DNA of 64,000 nucleotides from Ampelocalamus luodianensis (GCA_036346255.1 CM070633.1:9486001-9550000), one strand, 5' to 3'; positions 26,101-36,590 are shown, counted from the first letter of the stretch. The notes: a model not told the origin generated them from the sequence alone. Numbers and translations are program-made.

Positions 26101-28253
26101 GTTGATCTTGGATTCTACATGTGCACAAAGTAACATGTTTTGCTGCCTTTTTTCTTTTGTGTTCCAGGGGCTAGGAATGCGACAAGAATTTGCTTCAGAT
26201 GGAGGTAGACGTATTGTTGTCTCTCAGCCTATAATTGAAGGTCTGGATGATGTGGAAGAAGAGGAGGATGGGTTAGCATGTATGGTTTGTAGAGAAGGTT
26301 ATACTTTAAGGCCAACGGACATGTTAGGAGTCTACGCGTTCAGTAAACGGGTGAACTTGGGTGCAACAAGTTCTGGCAGTGGCCGTGGGGACTGTGTTTA
26401 CACTACTGTTAGTCACTTCAACATCATACACTACCAATGTCATCAGGAAGCCAAACGAGCTGATACTGCACTGAAGACTCCTAAAAAGGAATGGGATGGT
26501 GCTACCCTAAGAAATAATGAGACACTGTGTAATTGTATCTTTCCATTGAGAGGGCCATCTGTTCCTCTTGGGCAGTACACCCGGTGTGTCGATCAGTACT
26601 GGGACCAATTGAATTCTCTAGGACGAGCAGATGGGAGTCGTCTCCGGTTGTTGACATACGACATTGTTCTGGTACGTGACAGTGACTCTGTTTTGACCTT
26701 GTATTTAACAATACAAAATTTTCTTTTCATTTGTTATTCTGTGATTAAATCCTTATGAACTGCATTTGAGTTTCTACTATCACCTAGCTTTTGCTTTATT
26801 TTTTGTGCCAGAACAGTAGGGAGAACCTTACTGAAATATATTAATAAAAAGCAGTAAAACCACGAAATTCTGTGCAAAGTCAACAAAGCCAAAGAAGACT
26901 CTTTAAGTCTTCATGAAAATCAAACACAAATGAATAGGTGATCAACTCCAGAAACAAGTCCAAAGCTAAAGTGAAAATATCGTTGCAGGAACAGGTTTTT
27001 GCTTTATTTTACTTCAAAGAAAATCTGAAACCTCCTAGTGTAATTTACAGTCTTTCTTGGTTTTGCTTTATTTTACTTCAAAGAAAAACTGAAACTTCTA
27101 GTGTATTTCACACACTTTCTTTGATGCTTTGTGAAGAACACACACTGTAGGGCATATAATTTTGTGATATGATTAAAATCTGACCCTCATATCCATGATC
27201 GTGTTGCCATGTAAGGATGCAAAATTGGTTGCTGGAGATTCTTTCCTTTGTGGATAGCAAATTGATTATTCCTGTCTATTTGCCTTGACAATGTTGCCCA
27301 AGGGGAGAGGCAAATCCAGCTTCAGAACTTAGGGGAAAGCATATAGGGCTTGGCAATTTACTGAGTTGCTGTAACATTTTCCTGGATAGATCAAGTACAC
27401 ATGACTAATAGCAGAAAATGGTTCTTTTTGTTTTCACTAGATGTTGGCCAGATTTGCAACAGGCGCTTCTTTCAGCGTCGACAGCAAAGGTGGGGGAAGG
27501 GAGAGCAACTCGCGGTTTCTTCCTTTCATGATTCAGATGGCTTCTCATCTTGTAGATGGAAATGCTAACCAGCAACGTCATGTGATGGCCAAGGCTGTCG
27601 ACACTTACTTGTCCAGTTCTCAGTCAACTCCAGAATCTCCCATTCGGATCTCAGCTTCTCTTGCTGGAGCTCGTGGTAGTTCAGGTTCATCGGAGGAGAC
27701 TGTACAGTGTATGATGGTTAATTCTCTGCTGTCCGAGTCCTATGAGAGCTGGCTGCAGCACCGCCCCGCTTTCCTGCAGAGGGGCATCTGCCATGCTTAC
27801 ATGCAACACAAGCACGGACGATCTACCCCCAAGCTTTCCTCTGACTCGTCTTCCTCTGCAGTTCGGTCAGATGAAGGTTCATCTGCCGATTCAAACGACA
27901 GCAAGAGGCTCTTTGCCATTGTACAGCCGATGCTGGTATACACTGGCTTGATTGAGCAGCTGCAGCTATTCTTCAAGAAGGGAAAATCATCTGGGACTAG
28001 TAAGTCAGGCGAGAAAGATGAATCGAGCGGTAACCTCGAAAAGTGGGAGGTTATGATGAAAGAGAGACTGGGCAACATGAAGGAGATGGTGGGATTATCA
28101 AAGGATCTGCTCTCGTGGCTTGAAGACATGACCTCATCGGAAGATTTGCAGGAGGCCTTCGATGCCATGGGGGCGCTGACGGATGTATTCTCCAGTGGTT
28201 ACACGAAATGCGAAGATTTTGTCCGGGCAGCCATACACGCTGGAAGGAGCTGA
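5133..28253 (+). CDS. BIG: Auxin transport protein BIG (UBR4/calossin-like giant protein), 14 exons
   Basis: Exons by my reading: 5133-5346, 6996-7102, 7302-7467, 7572-13621, 13760-14377, 14481-14661, 18108-18342, 18460-23004, 23108-23330, 23449-23847, 24622-24765, 24936-25961, 26168-26671 and 27441-28253. All phases join, giving 15,225 nt (5,074 aa), close to the roughly 5,000 aa usual for plant BIG. Visible domains are an acidic linker (about 1500-1530), a UBR-type zinc finger (about 1541-1607), a beta-propeller-like segment (about 1812-2000) and a ZZ zinc finger (about 2580-2635). A Cys-rich cluster follows (about 3427-3480), then the conserved UBR4 C-terminal region with a half-RING CMVC (Cys4674/Cys4677) plus His4719, His4724 and Cys4727. 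Arabidopsis BIG (TIR3/DOC1) supports polar auxin transport and membrane trafficking; animal UBR4 is an N-degron E3 ligase. No stop or frameshift interrupts the model, so it looks functional. Exon edges are inferred from splice motifs and frame. Confidence 0.95.
7468..7571 (+). other. Non-canonical GC-AG intron 3 of BIG
   Basis: Exon 3 runs in frame to TATTTGAAAG and exon 4 resumes after GACCAG with GCTTCAAC. The only junction that keeps the frame and the conserved protein uses donor AAAG/GCAAAT, a GC donor with otherwise good consensus. No GT lies between about 7440 and 7475. The next one that could serve, near 7508, leads straight to a stop after joining. GC-AG is the commonest non-canonical intron class in plants. 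Confidence 0.75.
15275..15540. mobile_element. hAT-type MITE, 266 bp, TSD CTTACTGG
   Basis: The ends are TAGACTTGTTCA and TGAACACCTCTA, which form a 12-bp terminal inverted repeat with two mismatches. GGGCCGGGC and CCCGGCCCG-like subterminal repeats lie inside each end, around an AT-rich core. An exact 8-bp duplication, CTTACTGG, flanks it at 15267-15274 and 15541-15548, as expected for hAT elements. It has no coding capacity and sits in BIG intron 6. Confidence 0.9.
15553..15709 (-). repeat. 3' LTR of the intronic copia element (157 bp)
   Basis: On the minus strand the LTR starts TGTTAAGAGTG directly after a polypurine tract and ends CTTTCTAACA, giving the expected TG..CA ends and a TGTTA/TAACA inverted repeat. 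A TATATATACC stretch lies inside. It begins only 4 bases after the TSD of the hAT MITE. Confidence 0.75.
15553..17160 (-). mobile_element. Ty1/copia retrotransposon, 3' half (RT, RNase H, LTR)
   Basis: Read on the minus strand, the piece encodes the copia reverse transcriptase core from about 17060 to 16600, with MDVKNDFLHC, YGLKQAPRAW and the catalytic YVDD at about 16660. It continues into the SYFLGIEV block (16595-16182) and an RNase H tail to about 15790. It has stops and frame breaks, so it is dead. Downstream come a purine-rich tract (GAAGGGGG) and a short LTR (15553-15709). Gag, protease, integrase and the other LTR are absent, and the 5' edge near 17160 is abrupt. Confidence 0.88.
17971..18086. 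repeat. Tandem duplication (about 60 bp, two copies) before exon 7
   Basis: Two copies of an AATTATATGA...GGGCTGTAGAATTGG...AAATAATAAAGAT block begin at 17971 and 18031 and differ by a few bases and a short indel. The second ends about 20 bases before the intron 6 acceptor, so it lies in the likely branch-point zone. Confidence 0.8.
24080..24500. other. Unclassified insertion-like block in BIG intron 10
   Basis: The 774-bp intron 23848-24621 contains a GC-richer block (ACCCCCTTAGAAG through the CGGTGAGGAGGAGGGGACC part) unlike the AT-rich intron around it. It carries no conserved coding sequence and no TIR or TSD that I could find. A degraded transposon fragment is likely. Confidence 0.3.
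26997..27122. repeat. Tandem duplication in BIG intron 13 (64-bp period)
   Basis: TTTTGCTTTATTTTACTTCA starts at 26997 and again at 27061, and the two 64-bp units are nearly identical. The duplication lies wholly in the intron 26672-27440 and does not touch its splice signals. Confidence 0.85.
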
Positions 28254-28509
28254 GAGGAGCGAGAATGAAATGGAGGTTCTACGATTTGTGTTCGTATATG
28301 CCATGTGCCTGTATGTTTTGTATCAATAGGCAACTTTTGTCAATATAGCACTTTTAGATCAACTTGTTAATGTTGTATACTATTACGCGGACGACCTCCA
28401 TTCTCGTTAGGCTTGCTGCATTCGGATATGAGAAGCAGACGACGCCCTTGTTTTTTTTTTAACTTGTGCCTGAGTTTTCTGCTTCAGGCTCAGGATCCCT
28501 TTGGTGTTC

Positions 28510-28515
28510 AATAAA
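28510..28515 (+). terminator. Candidate polyadenylation signal for BIG
   Basis: An exact AATAAA lies 257 bases after the BIG stop codon and is followed by T-rich sequence. Plant signals are loose, so cleavage could also occur earlier, for example after the TTTTGTATCAATAG stretch near 28315. Confidence 0.4.
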
Positions 28516-29791
28516 GCAGTTTTGCTCGCCACCATTTGCTATAATTCTGTTCCTAAAGTGTGTAGGCAACACTTTTTGTGGCTTCCGGATTGGTCGGTAC
28601 ATTTTCTTAAAAGAAATCCTGCCCCTGGCTGTGTTTGCACCTATTGTCTACACTATCTCTATTTTATTGTTGCGGTATATACGAGTACATGCTTGAGTTA
28701 CGTACTAGAGATAAGATTAGCTACCAACAAAGAACCATCTCTAATTACTTGAGCTCTATCCATATGCATGCGGTTAGCAAAGGATAAACACAAGGTAAGG
28801 GAGGCTGTCAAAGTAGAGATAGCTTGTAAAAGATATACCTTATTTCTATCTCTAAGCAGTTGTATTTGAATAGGTGTTTCCTGACTGACTCTGCGTTTAT
28901 CAGTTCTCGTGTTTTGAACGGGCCTCAATTTTCTTTTGATGTTAGACCTGTGCTTTTCATTCAGGTAGATCATATCGATCGGCACCGATACTTGTGCGTA
29001 GCACTATTGTCGCAAATTCCTCTATAGAGATAGAATGGTTCCTCTCTTGTGTCCTCGGTAATATAGTTTCATTTCTGTCAATTCCAGTTCAATAGTCATT
29101 TTCCCTTTCCTCATACCATGTCCAATGTTTTATAGCGCTGTTGGTCTAAAACATTGGGTGCGGCCGGAGGCGAAGTCGCCGGCGTATGTGACTGCTTCAA
29201 CTAAGCTAGTCGCCTTGCCTATGCCACGGTGGCAAAGCCACCACGATAATAGATGGCGTGCTCTAAGGTTGAAGCTAACATTAGACGAACTCATCAGATA
29301 TACATCGGATGGTTTTGTGCCATCTAAATTCATACGTAACTAAAAAACTACTGCGTAGTGTTACCTGAATGCCCATAAATACGCTCAGAGGCAGCTCCGG
29401 CTGGTAAGCACGACAGCAAAGCTTCTCCGTACCGACGATTTTGCCGTGCTCCTTCAGTTACTGACGAAGATACGAGGCGAAGCATCAGGAGCATTGATAG
29501 TTTTTGTTGTTCTAGTGGAAATACTGCGCCAAAGATTACCTCACTAAATTCCATGATATATTTCTCCCTATCATGAGCACAACATTGCCAGTCCATGTTT
29601 CCCTCCTTGGTCCAACGAACTACGCCTTTACATAGAGTGATACTACTTTCTTTCACCACATGAATCTCAACAGGACATGATAGAATAACACTTCCTACAT
29701 TAAACTTGTATGCTAGAATGGATTACAATTTGTGAGATTCAACTAAGCATGTTTGTTTGACAAATCACTTTGTATTTGCCGATTAACGATT
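28516..29791. other. Intergenic space between convergent BIG and GDSL genes
   Basis: The two genes point at each other here. A minus-strand open frame of 103 codons (29348-29659) and a plus-strand one of 72 codons (29125-29343) match nothing I know. They may be pieces of an old transposon or of the 3' UTR of either gene. The GCGAAGTCGCCGGCG stretch near 29171 is a GC-rich hairpin. I make no functional claim. Confidence 0.35.
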
Positions 29792-31993
29792 TCAGTGGAA
29801 TACATGCGATGTGGCATTGACAACTGCATTGGCTATGATCTTGTATGTCCTCTCCGATGGATGGACTGCATCAAAGAACACATATTTATCGGCATTGTCG
29901 CATGTCAAGGCATTGTCCAAGCTGCATATCACCCCGGTCTCGACATATCCTGTGCCACAACAACCTTGCACTGAATTCTCAAAACCTGGTCAGCATAGAG
30001 GAAGTCAAGTAAGCAAATTTGGATTGCATTAGGGAATTGACAGTAACTAAGTATATAGATTAACTTAATAAGCCTCAATGTTAGGTGCTTATCAGGGCAT
30101 TTTGTGTCTCCATTTGCCCATGACCGGTCAAATGGGCCCACGTTTGAAAAGATCATACTCTACATCACTTGTGGTACTCTTGCAGTCAAACGTACCCAAG
30201 TCTTACTAGTAATATATGCAGATCTATATGAAATAGCTACATGAACATGGTGATATGATTATGATCAACAGATTTGCCATTAAAAAAATACTTTCATGGT
30301 ATCGTTGTGCTAAAATGTTTATGAGAGCTAATTATCGAAGGCACACGTTGGGCATTGTGCAATTTCCTAAAAAATAAAAAGAATTATTAGGTTGTCAAGT
30401 TAATGTCAGTGGGTCGAAAACTTCCCAGATTTTTAACAAAAAAAAAAAAAATCTAATTTAGACCCACTATAATTTGAGGGAACAATTGTTTTAACCAAAC
30501 CTAGCTAGTCACCAAGTCTTAGGCTCCATTTGGAACGCTAGAATTTTTCCCCAATTTTTACAGGCTTGAAATTTTCACGTTCCAATCGGGGCCTTAGTAC
30601 TTTTCCCTACTAAAAATCACTCAAAATTTCTGGCACGAGGTTGGAGAAATTAACTAACTAATGAACTAAAGTGTACTGAGTACTGACCATATTCCCATGG
30701 CTTGGCAATCATGGCTGACAGGAGACTGTACTGATCCACATAAACCACCTGTGCCCCCGGAAGCCCCCAGTTCAGCTTGCCGACAAGCCCCTTCAGCTTC
30801 CTGTTAAAGCTCAGAGCCACCATGTTATACATCTCATTGCAATCGCCAGGCTTGGCCAGGTTGATGGTCCTCTCCAACGGCAGGCAGCCCAGCGGCGGCA
30901 GGCCGGCGAACTTGATCCGGCGAGCGCCGAGCTTGTGTATCGCGCGCACCGCCGCCTCGGCGGCGCCGATGAGGTAGGCCTCGTACTCCGGCAAGGTGAA
31001 CTTGTAACCCCTGATGGGGAAGACGAGGTAGTTCTGTAGGAAGTCGCTGGTGCCTATGCTGAAAATGTACAAGGCGTGGCTTATGATGTAATTCGCAGTT
31101 GCCTCGCCTTTGGCCCACTTGAGCTTCTCCTTGTACTGCCTGAAGTGTTCTATCTGCTGAGTTAGGGTCATCGCCGACTGCAAAAATGGCGAATAATGAA
31201 AATTAGTTTCTCACGTTATAATGTCTAGAACATGGGATTAAGCTAAACAAAATGCCACTTGCCGTGACAATGGCAAATGATGTCTAAGCCTATATGTCAG
31301 GACACAGTAAGTGTTTTTTGTGAATTAAACCTAGACTTTTGGCTGTGGTATGAGATATGATTTCTGTTAATAGATTGGTTAGCCAATTTTAATATCAATA
31401 CATTTTTAATAAAAACAATTTTGTGATACTGTGTGTTTTCAAATCTTTCTAACATTTTATTGTAAAAAATTAATGGTCAAAACCTACCAACTAAGCCCAT
31501 GTTTTTTTAAAGAAAAGCTAAAATATTTTTGAGGTGATTTACTTATAAGTTTTCAGTGGTCAAAATGCTGCGAATATTCTAAAACTACACTCACTAGGAT
31601 TTGCGCGGTTGTATTGTCCAGCCCGGTGCCTGCCGAGGCGAAGCTAACACCTGACGCGAGCCGGTGAATGCTGTGGCTGGGGTCAAGGTACGCCGGGACG
31701 GAGGGCGACAGCCCCAGGGCCTCGGAGACGAAGTCGGCGAAGAGGCGGCCGTTGGAGAACCGGCCGGTGGCGACGCCGCCGGCGTAGTCCCGCCCGTACG
31801 GCGGGTAGTTGCCCCTGGCGACGGTCTGGATGAAGTTGTTGTTGCCGGTGTCCGCGGTGGAGTCGCCGAACACGATCACCGCCGGGACCTTGCCGGCCCG
31901 GCTGGCGTTGGCAACGCCGCGGCATACCAAGATGTGCGTGAGAACGAAGATGATGGGCATGGCCATGGCACGTTGCAAGTGTTGCCGGGACAT
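29792..31993 (-). CDS. GDSL esterase/lipase, 3 exons
   Basis: Exons on the minus strand are 31993-31595, 31177-30688 and 29985-29792, joining in phase to 360 aa, the usual size for plant SGNH/GDSL lipases. Residues 10-30 form a hydrophobic signal peptide, so the enzyme should be secreted. Block I is VFGDSTADTGNN with the nucleophile Ser45. Block II is GRFSNGRLFADF. The block V pair is Asp335 and His338 in DAVHPSER, and a GCCGTG motif typical of the plant clade precedes it. In block III the oxyanion-hole Asn of the usual GTND is Ser177 (IGTSDF). Members hydrolyse ester lipids such as cutin precursors or acyl sugars; the substrate cannot be told here. Donors are CTA/GTGAGT and TATG/GTCAGT; acceptors are TTTGCAG and GACCAG. 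Confidence 0.93.
30522..30593. mobile_element. Miniature TTA-flanked MITE (72 bp) in GDSL intron 2
   Basis: The ends GGCTCCATTTGGAACG and CGTTCCAATCGGGGCC are imperfect inverted repeats, flanked by TTA at 30519-30521 and 30594-30596. This fits PIF/Harbinger (Tourist-like) elements. Almost the whole element is its two termini, and they resemble those of the 1.4-kb element at 32797-34187. Confidence 0.7.
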
Positions 31994-32092
31994 CTTGCTA
32001 GCTGACTTCAGGCTGGATTACGGACAGTTTGGTCGGAGTAGGTATTCTGGAGTACTGAGTGCTGAGTGCACATATTGTACGCACCAACCGTA

Positions 32093-32100
32093 AATTTATA
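32093..32100 (-). promoter_or_regulatory. TATA box of the GDSL gene
   Basis: On the minus strand, TATAAATT lies about 100 bases upstream of the ATG at 31993, a normal plant TATA-to-start distance with a short leader. No other TATA candidate lies closer. The TATA-rich sequence near 32270 is further away and less well placed. Confidence 0.6.
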
Positions 32101-32519
32101 GTGTTGTTGTTGCAGCTTAATTTCATGTAGCTAACGATGAGCCGAGCTTCTTGTTCATCCATCTCTGAGGCCGGCGGTACAAGCTCCTTGCAGCTGCCAA
32201 TTTTTGGTGCATTTATTTGATCCAATTTTTGGGTCTCCAAAACTTTGCTGCAATCTTGTTTGCTTTAATTAATTATATCCATGCTTAACTCTGTGGCCGT
32301 GCATATGTGTGTCAGTGTGTGTGCATCAGTGCATGGTAGGCACTTCAGTGGTTCGTTGTATGCAGCTGGTAGATCATCTAACTCTACAAGCCAGCAACTA
32401 GTAATTAATTAAGTTTATGTGGTGCTTTCAATGTGTTTCTAGTTGGTCTCTTGTGCTCAACCCGTCTATCTAATTTTGCGGTCTCTGTCTCACTGTAGAG
32501 AGGAGATACGAGTCACTTA

Positions 32520-32793
32520 GGCTACTCCCAATGCTCCACCTTGGTAAGTATCTTAAGACTCTACATAAGCAAAAATCTGATGTGACACTGTAATTAAGGA
32601 AGAAAGAGAGCAGCCTAGTATCTTATTTAGATACCACTCATACACAGTATTCTAGGTAGAAATAGTGGTAAAGACATTTATATCAAAGGCATAAGATACA
32701 ACACTCTAGAATACAATACATTGGGAAGGTGATATCTAAATACCTTTCATGCAATAAGAAACTGCAATAAGAAATCACCCATTGGGAGTAGCC
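32520..32793. mobile_element. Tourist-like MITE, 274 bp, TSD TTA
   Basis: Perfect 14-bp terminal inverted repeats, GGCTACTCCCAATG and CATTGGGAGTAGCC, bound an AT-rich non-coding core. The TTA trinucleotide is duplicated at 32517-32519 and 32794-32796. TTA duplication and length point to PIF/Harbinger-derived Tourist MITEs. It lies about 530 bp upstream of the GDSL start codon. Confidence 0.9.
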
Positions 32794-32999
32794 TTAGGGG
32801 GTGTTTGGAACCACTGTGCTTTTCTGAAAAGCGGCTTCTGGCTGTGCTGCAGGGCTTTTTGGCTGCGGATTGAATGGCTGGGCATTTCTGATTTGGTGTC
32901 TGACTGTCTGACTTTTAGGTAGACTGGCTGCAACTTCTGAGATGAGAAATGTCTAAAATGCCCATGAAGACAGTAATGATTTGTTTGATGCTGTTTTAT

Positions 33000-33360
33000 G
33001 CAATTAACATCGTTTAACGACTATTAACTAAAACTAACAACAGTTGACAATAATTAATAGTATTTAAAGACAATGAAGAACTAACACAATTGACGATAAC
33101 TACCACAATTAATGATATTTAACGATAATTAACGCCGACTACCGCAATTAGGGAAATTGGTCGCATTTGACGACGACTATTGCAATATACCACAATTTAG
33201 CACAATTACCGTGATTAACAACAATTAACAATTATTACAAGACATAATTATTAAATAGACAATTATTACATAAATATTTACAATAAATAACCATTACAGT
33301 AAACTATTATTGCAATTAACAATTATTACAATTACAATTAACAATAATCATTACAACAAA
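33000..33360. repeat. Degenerate AACAATTA-type minisatellite
   Basis: Variants of ATTAACAATTATTAC and AACGATAATTAAC recur about every 10-20 bases over 360 bases. The block is almost free of G in its second half. It lies inside the 1.39-kb Harbinger-like element. Confidence 0.65.
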
Positions 33361-33629
33361 AAGAAAAGAAAACAAAGCAAAGAAATAAAGAAAACAAAAA
33401 AAGGGAAAACTAGGGTTAGGCTTTCGGCGGCGGCGGAGGAGGAGGAGGCCACCGGTGGCGGCAGTGGTGGTGGGGGAGGAGCTCGGCGGCAGCGGAGGGC
33501 GAGGCGGAGGCGCCGAGGCAGGGGAGTTGGGCGTCGGCCGTCGGGAGAGGAGAAGGCGGCGGTGGCTCGGGGGAGGAGTAGGGGAGGGCAGCGACGTGTC
33601 GGGGGTGGAGGGAGGGGGAGGAGGAGGCG

Positions 33630-33900
33630 GCATGGCCTCGCCGGAGCCGGAGGAGGAAGCACGCGCGGGAGGAGGCGGCGCCCAGATCTGGATGCCCAGA
33701 TCTGGGCGGGGGAGAAGGCGGCGGTGGCTCGGGGGGAGGAGGGGGGAGCGCGGCGGGGGAACAGGAGGGGGGAGCAGGAGGGGGAGGGGGAGGGCGGCGC
33801 GGCCTCGCCGGAGACGGAGGAGGAAGCATGCGCGGGAGGAGGAGGCGCCCAGATCTGGGCAGATCCAGATCTGGGTCGGGGGGAAGACGGCCGTGGCTCG
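33630..33900. repeat. GC-rich direct repeat, period about 169 bp
   Basis: A block beginning CCTCGCCGGAG and running through GGAGGAGG, CGCCCAGATCTGG and GTGGCTCGGG occurs at about 33634 and again at about 33803. Each copy holds a double CCAGATCTGG motif. The repeat is inside the Harbinger-like element and may derive from captured gene-leader DNA, but this is inference. Confidence 0.6.
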
Positions 33901-34189
33901 GGAGGGGGGAGGCGCGGGGGGGCGGAGGGAGGGCGGCGCGGGAGGCGCGGGAGGAGCGGAGGAGTGAGGCGGCCGGGAGGGTATTTTATTCGATGGCATT
34001 TGGCGGGTAAATATCCCCGAAGTTCGGGGGTAAATTCAGAAGTGAGGTGGTGGGAAGTCGCGGGAAGCTACCGAATGGCAGCTTTCGGCTTTCTCTCGTT
34101 GAGGTGGAAAGCGGCTTCCAAAAGCCAGCTGTTTGGAAAGGCTTCCGGCTTTTCCGGACGGAAGCCGAAGCCGTTCCAAACGGGGCCTT

Positions 34190-36590
34190 ATTTAGGCCAT
34201 AGCATACGACGTAATGGGGTGCAATTGCGGCGCTCAGTTGTACTCCCTGTGAACTATATAGCTCTCGGCCTCTCAATGACATGATAAGCCCACAGATCAG
34301 CGTAGTTGGAATAGCGTAGACAAAGGATTAGCGAAAGTAAAGAAAAAGTAGGCGAGCTTGGCCATTATGCATTTTAAACTTCACTGGAATCCGACACTAC
34401 CAAAGATCGATCAACCATATCTTTTGCTTTGTGGAAGCCGAAAGCCATCTGAAACAACAGGCTTTCGATGCAGCTTGTTGGCTTAGCTTCGGTCGGGTTT
34501 GTATTATGAGAAGTTGTAGCCCACAAGCTGTGTAATGAAAACTTCAGTGGCTTTTGCAGGACGGGTTACATCTTTACCACTTAAAGTTGCAAGAAATTAC
34601 CCACCCCATACCAAGTATAAAAATGATAACTTCACCCTCCCCATCCCCATTCCTCCCCTCCACCCCCACGTACACACACATGCGACTCGGAGAGGCGATT
34701 AGGGTTGACACGCCGATGCCGCCTCAACCCGGCGCTACCCCATCGGCCCTTCGATGCCGCCCGTCGTTGTCCTCGTCCCCAACCACTTCCTGTCGGTGCC
34801 AGACTCCTCTCTACTCCTCTCACCGACACTGCCCTCTCGCTTCCTCCATCCGATGCGCCACCTACGGCCTCCTACACTAGCCGCCGCCGCCTACGACTTC
34901 CTCCGCCTGAGAGCCTCCTCTGACCACCTAGCCCCTCCACCTCGGTCTCCACCAGCCGCCTACGGCTTCCTTCACCGGATGAGACGTCTCCAGCCACCTA
35001 GCCCCTCAACCTCGGTCTCCGCCAGCCGCCTATGGCTTCCTTCGCCGGATGAGCCGCCTTCGGCCACCTAGCTCCTCCACCTTGGTCTCTGCCAGCCACC
35101 GCCGCCAACAGCTTCCTCCACCCGACGAGCCACCTCTGGCTCGGTCTTTGCCACTGGCACCATGTAGATCTAGTTTTTTTCATTTTCATTCTCTTCTTCT
35201 TTCTGATATAGATATATTACTTCTGTAATGGTGGAATTTATTACTTCTGTAATCATGTTATCTTATGATTGTCGTTAAAATTTACTTGTGTGCAAAATTG
35301 ATTATTGTTATAATGGAATTTAGTTTGCAATTTATATGCTAATTTCTGAAATTTGCAATGAAATTTTGGTACGTAGATTTCATAGGAATGGATATGGGAA
35401 AGTTCAAAGCAAGGATCTCATATACGTAACGTTTTGTATTTCATACTTGGAAATTAAAAATGTAGTATATTTAATGCTAAAATTTACATTTCTACGTGAA
35501 CATGCAAAAAAAAAACAAATCCACTCCTAATGTCCTTTCAAATGACATCAAACAAGGCATCATTTGTCTCCGGGGTATTTAAGATATTTCCCAACATAGA
35601 ACAACCAACTAACCTACCTAAAAGTCAGGCTGCCAAACGCTAAACTTGTTCAGCTCAGTCCTGCCCCTGGTTGTATCTGCTCCCCAAATCTGGACCTTCC
35701 ATGTACTTTGATATTAGTGCATGTGGGAAACACACAAATGCAAAAAAACTCAGGAATACTACTTGGTACCGAAATGCACATACATTACTAATACGTGGGA
35801 CCCACTGGACAGGTGCAAATATCCCCACTCTTTCTCTTCTCACTCCTTCCCCTCCATTTCTCTCTCCTCCCCTACTACTCTGTACCTCTCTCTTTGATTT
35901 ATCTCTCCCCTTCGGTGATGGGGCGGCATCAAGGAGGCTAGCGGCTGGCGACTGACAAGCAAGGAGAAGCCCACGACGTCTCTAGGCGAGCATGAGGACA
36001 CAACGACACATTGTTCATATCCTTCTTCTACGTCGATGTGCGCCACCGGCAGACAAAACAGTTCGACGTCCTCGCCGTCGGCTGAATCCAGCCTCGCCCT
36101 CTTCGGCGCCGTTAGAGTCTGGTCCTAGTCTTCAGCACTGTTTAAGCGGAACCCATGTGGGCCTGGGAATCCACATTGGCCAGATCGGCCCGTTAAGACC
36201 CAATAACATCCCAGTTGGGTGTTATTGGAGCCGGTCGTGGGAATTTTGCAAATAAGCCCTCAAGATTTTATGATATTACACAGGGGTCCTTGGTTTATAT
36301 AATTTAGGTCATTGGGCTGAAAATCTTGCATATTAGATCATATAATTTACGTATTTTTTATGAGGGCACCCACACTTGGAAATCTTGCGAATTAAATCAT
36401 ATTAGAGTTTTGGTTTTACCATTTAGTCTTTAAGACATTATTTAATTACTAGATTTTTTCTGCTGCGGAAATTGTTTCTATGCTTAGAAAATTAGCATAA
36501 TTTTTTTGGAAATTCACATACTCACATTTATTGTTTGAGTAAATTGTATATATGTTGTACTCGCGTGTTTTGACTCATATGGCCTATTTT
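34190..36590. other. Repeat-rich intergenic DNA, no intact gene
   Basis: This contains a C-rich segment (34620-35165) with an internal tandem repeat, followed by AT-rich sequence. Near 36290-36410 two related AATCTTGC..ATTA..ATCATAT strings occur about 70 bases apart. Short open frames over the C-rich segment read as Pro/Ser/Arg low complexity in every frame. I see no conserved domain. Confidence 0.5.
34870..35140. repeat. C-rich tandem repeat, period about 70 bp
   Basis: The unit CCTCGGTCTCCRCCAGCCGC followed by CTACGGCTTCCTTC and a GATGAGNCG step occurs at about 34940, 35010 and 35081, with a diverged earlier copy near 34880. The phase is not kept well enough in any frame to argue for a protein repeat. 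Confidence 0.65.

Larger units (their letters stand above)
32797..34187. mobile_element. Non-autonomous Harbinger-like element, 1.39 kb, TSD TTA
   Basis: The ends GGGGGTGTTTGGAAC and GTTCCAAACGGGGCC form an inverted repeat extended by degenerate subterminal repeats (AAAAGC, GGCTTC). TTA flanks it at 32794-32796, shared with the right TSD of the preceding MITE, and at 34188-34190. The interior has an array built on AACAATTAA (about 33000-33360) and a very GC-rich purine block (33415-33990). Long open frames in that block are low-complexity Gly/Arg or Pro/Ser runs with no recognisable domain, so I call no gene. Confidence 0.75.

Noticed and set aside
31664..32005. Plus-strand frame overlapping GDSL exon 1
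   Set aside because: It is an antisense shadow of the GC-rich first exon; the minus strand carries the conserved GDSL motif.
33310..34284. Long open frames on both strands (about 324 and 227 codons) as candidate genes
   Set aside because: Both read as Gly/Arg or Pro/Ser low complexity, arise from a purine-rich GC block, and lie inside a TTA-flanked transposon. No domain or codon signal supports a protein.
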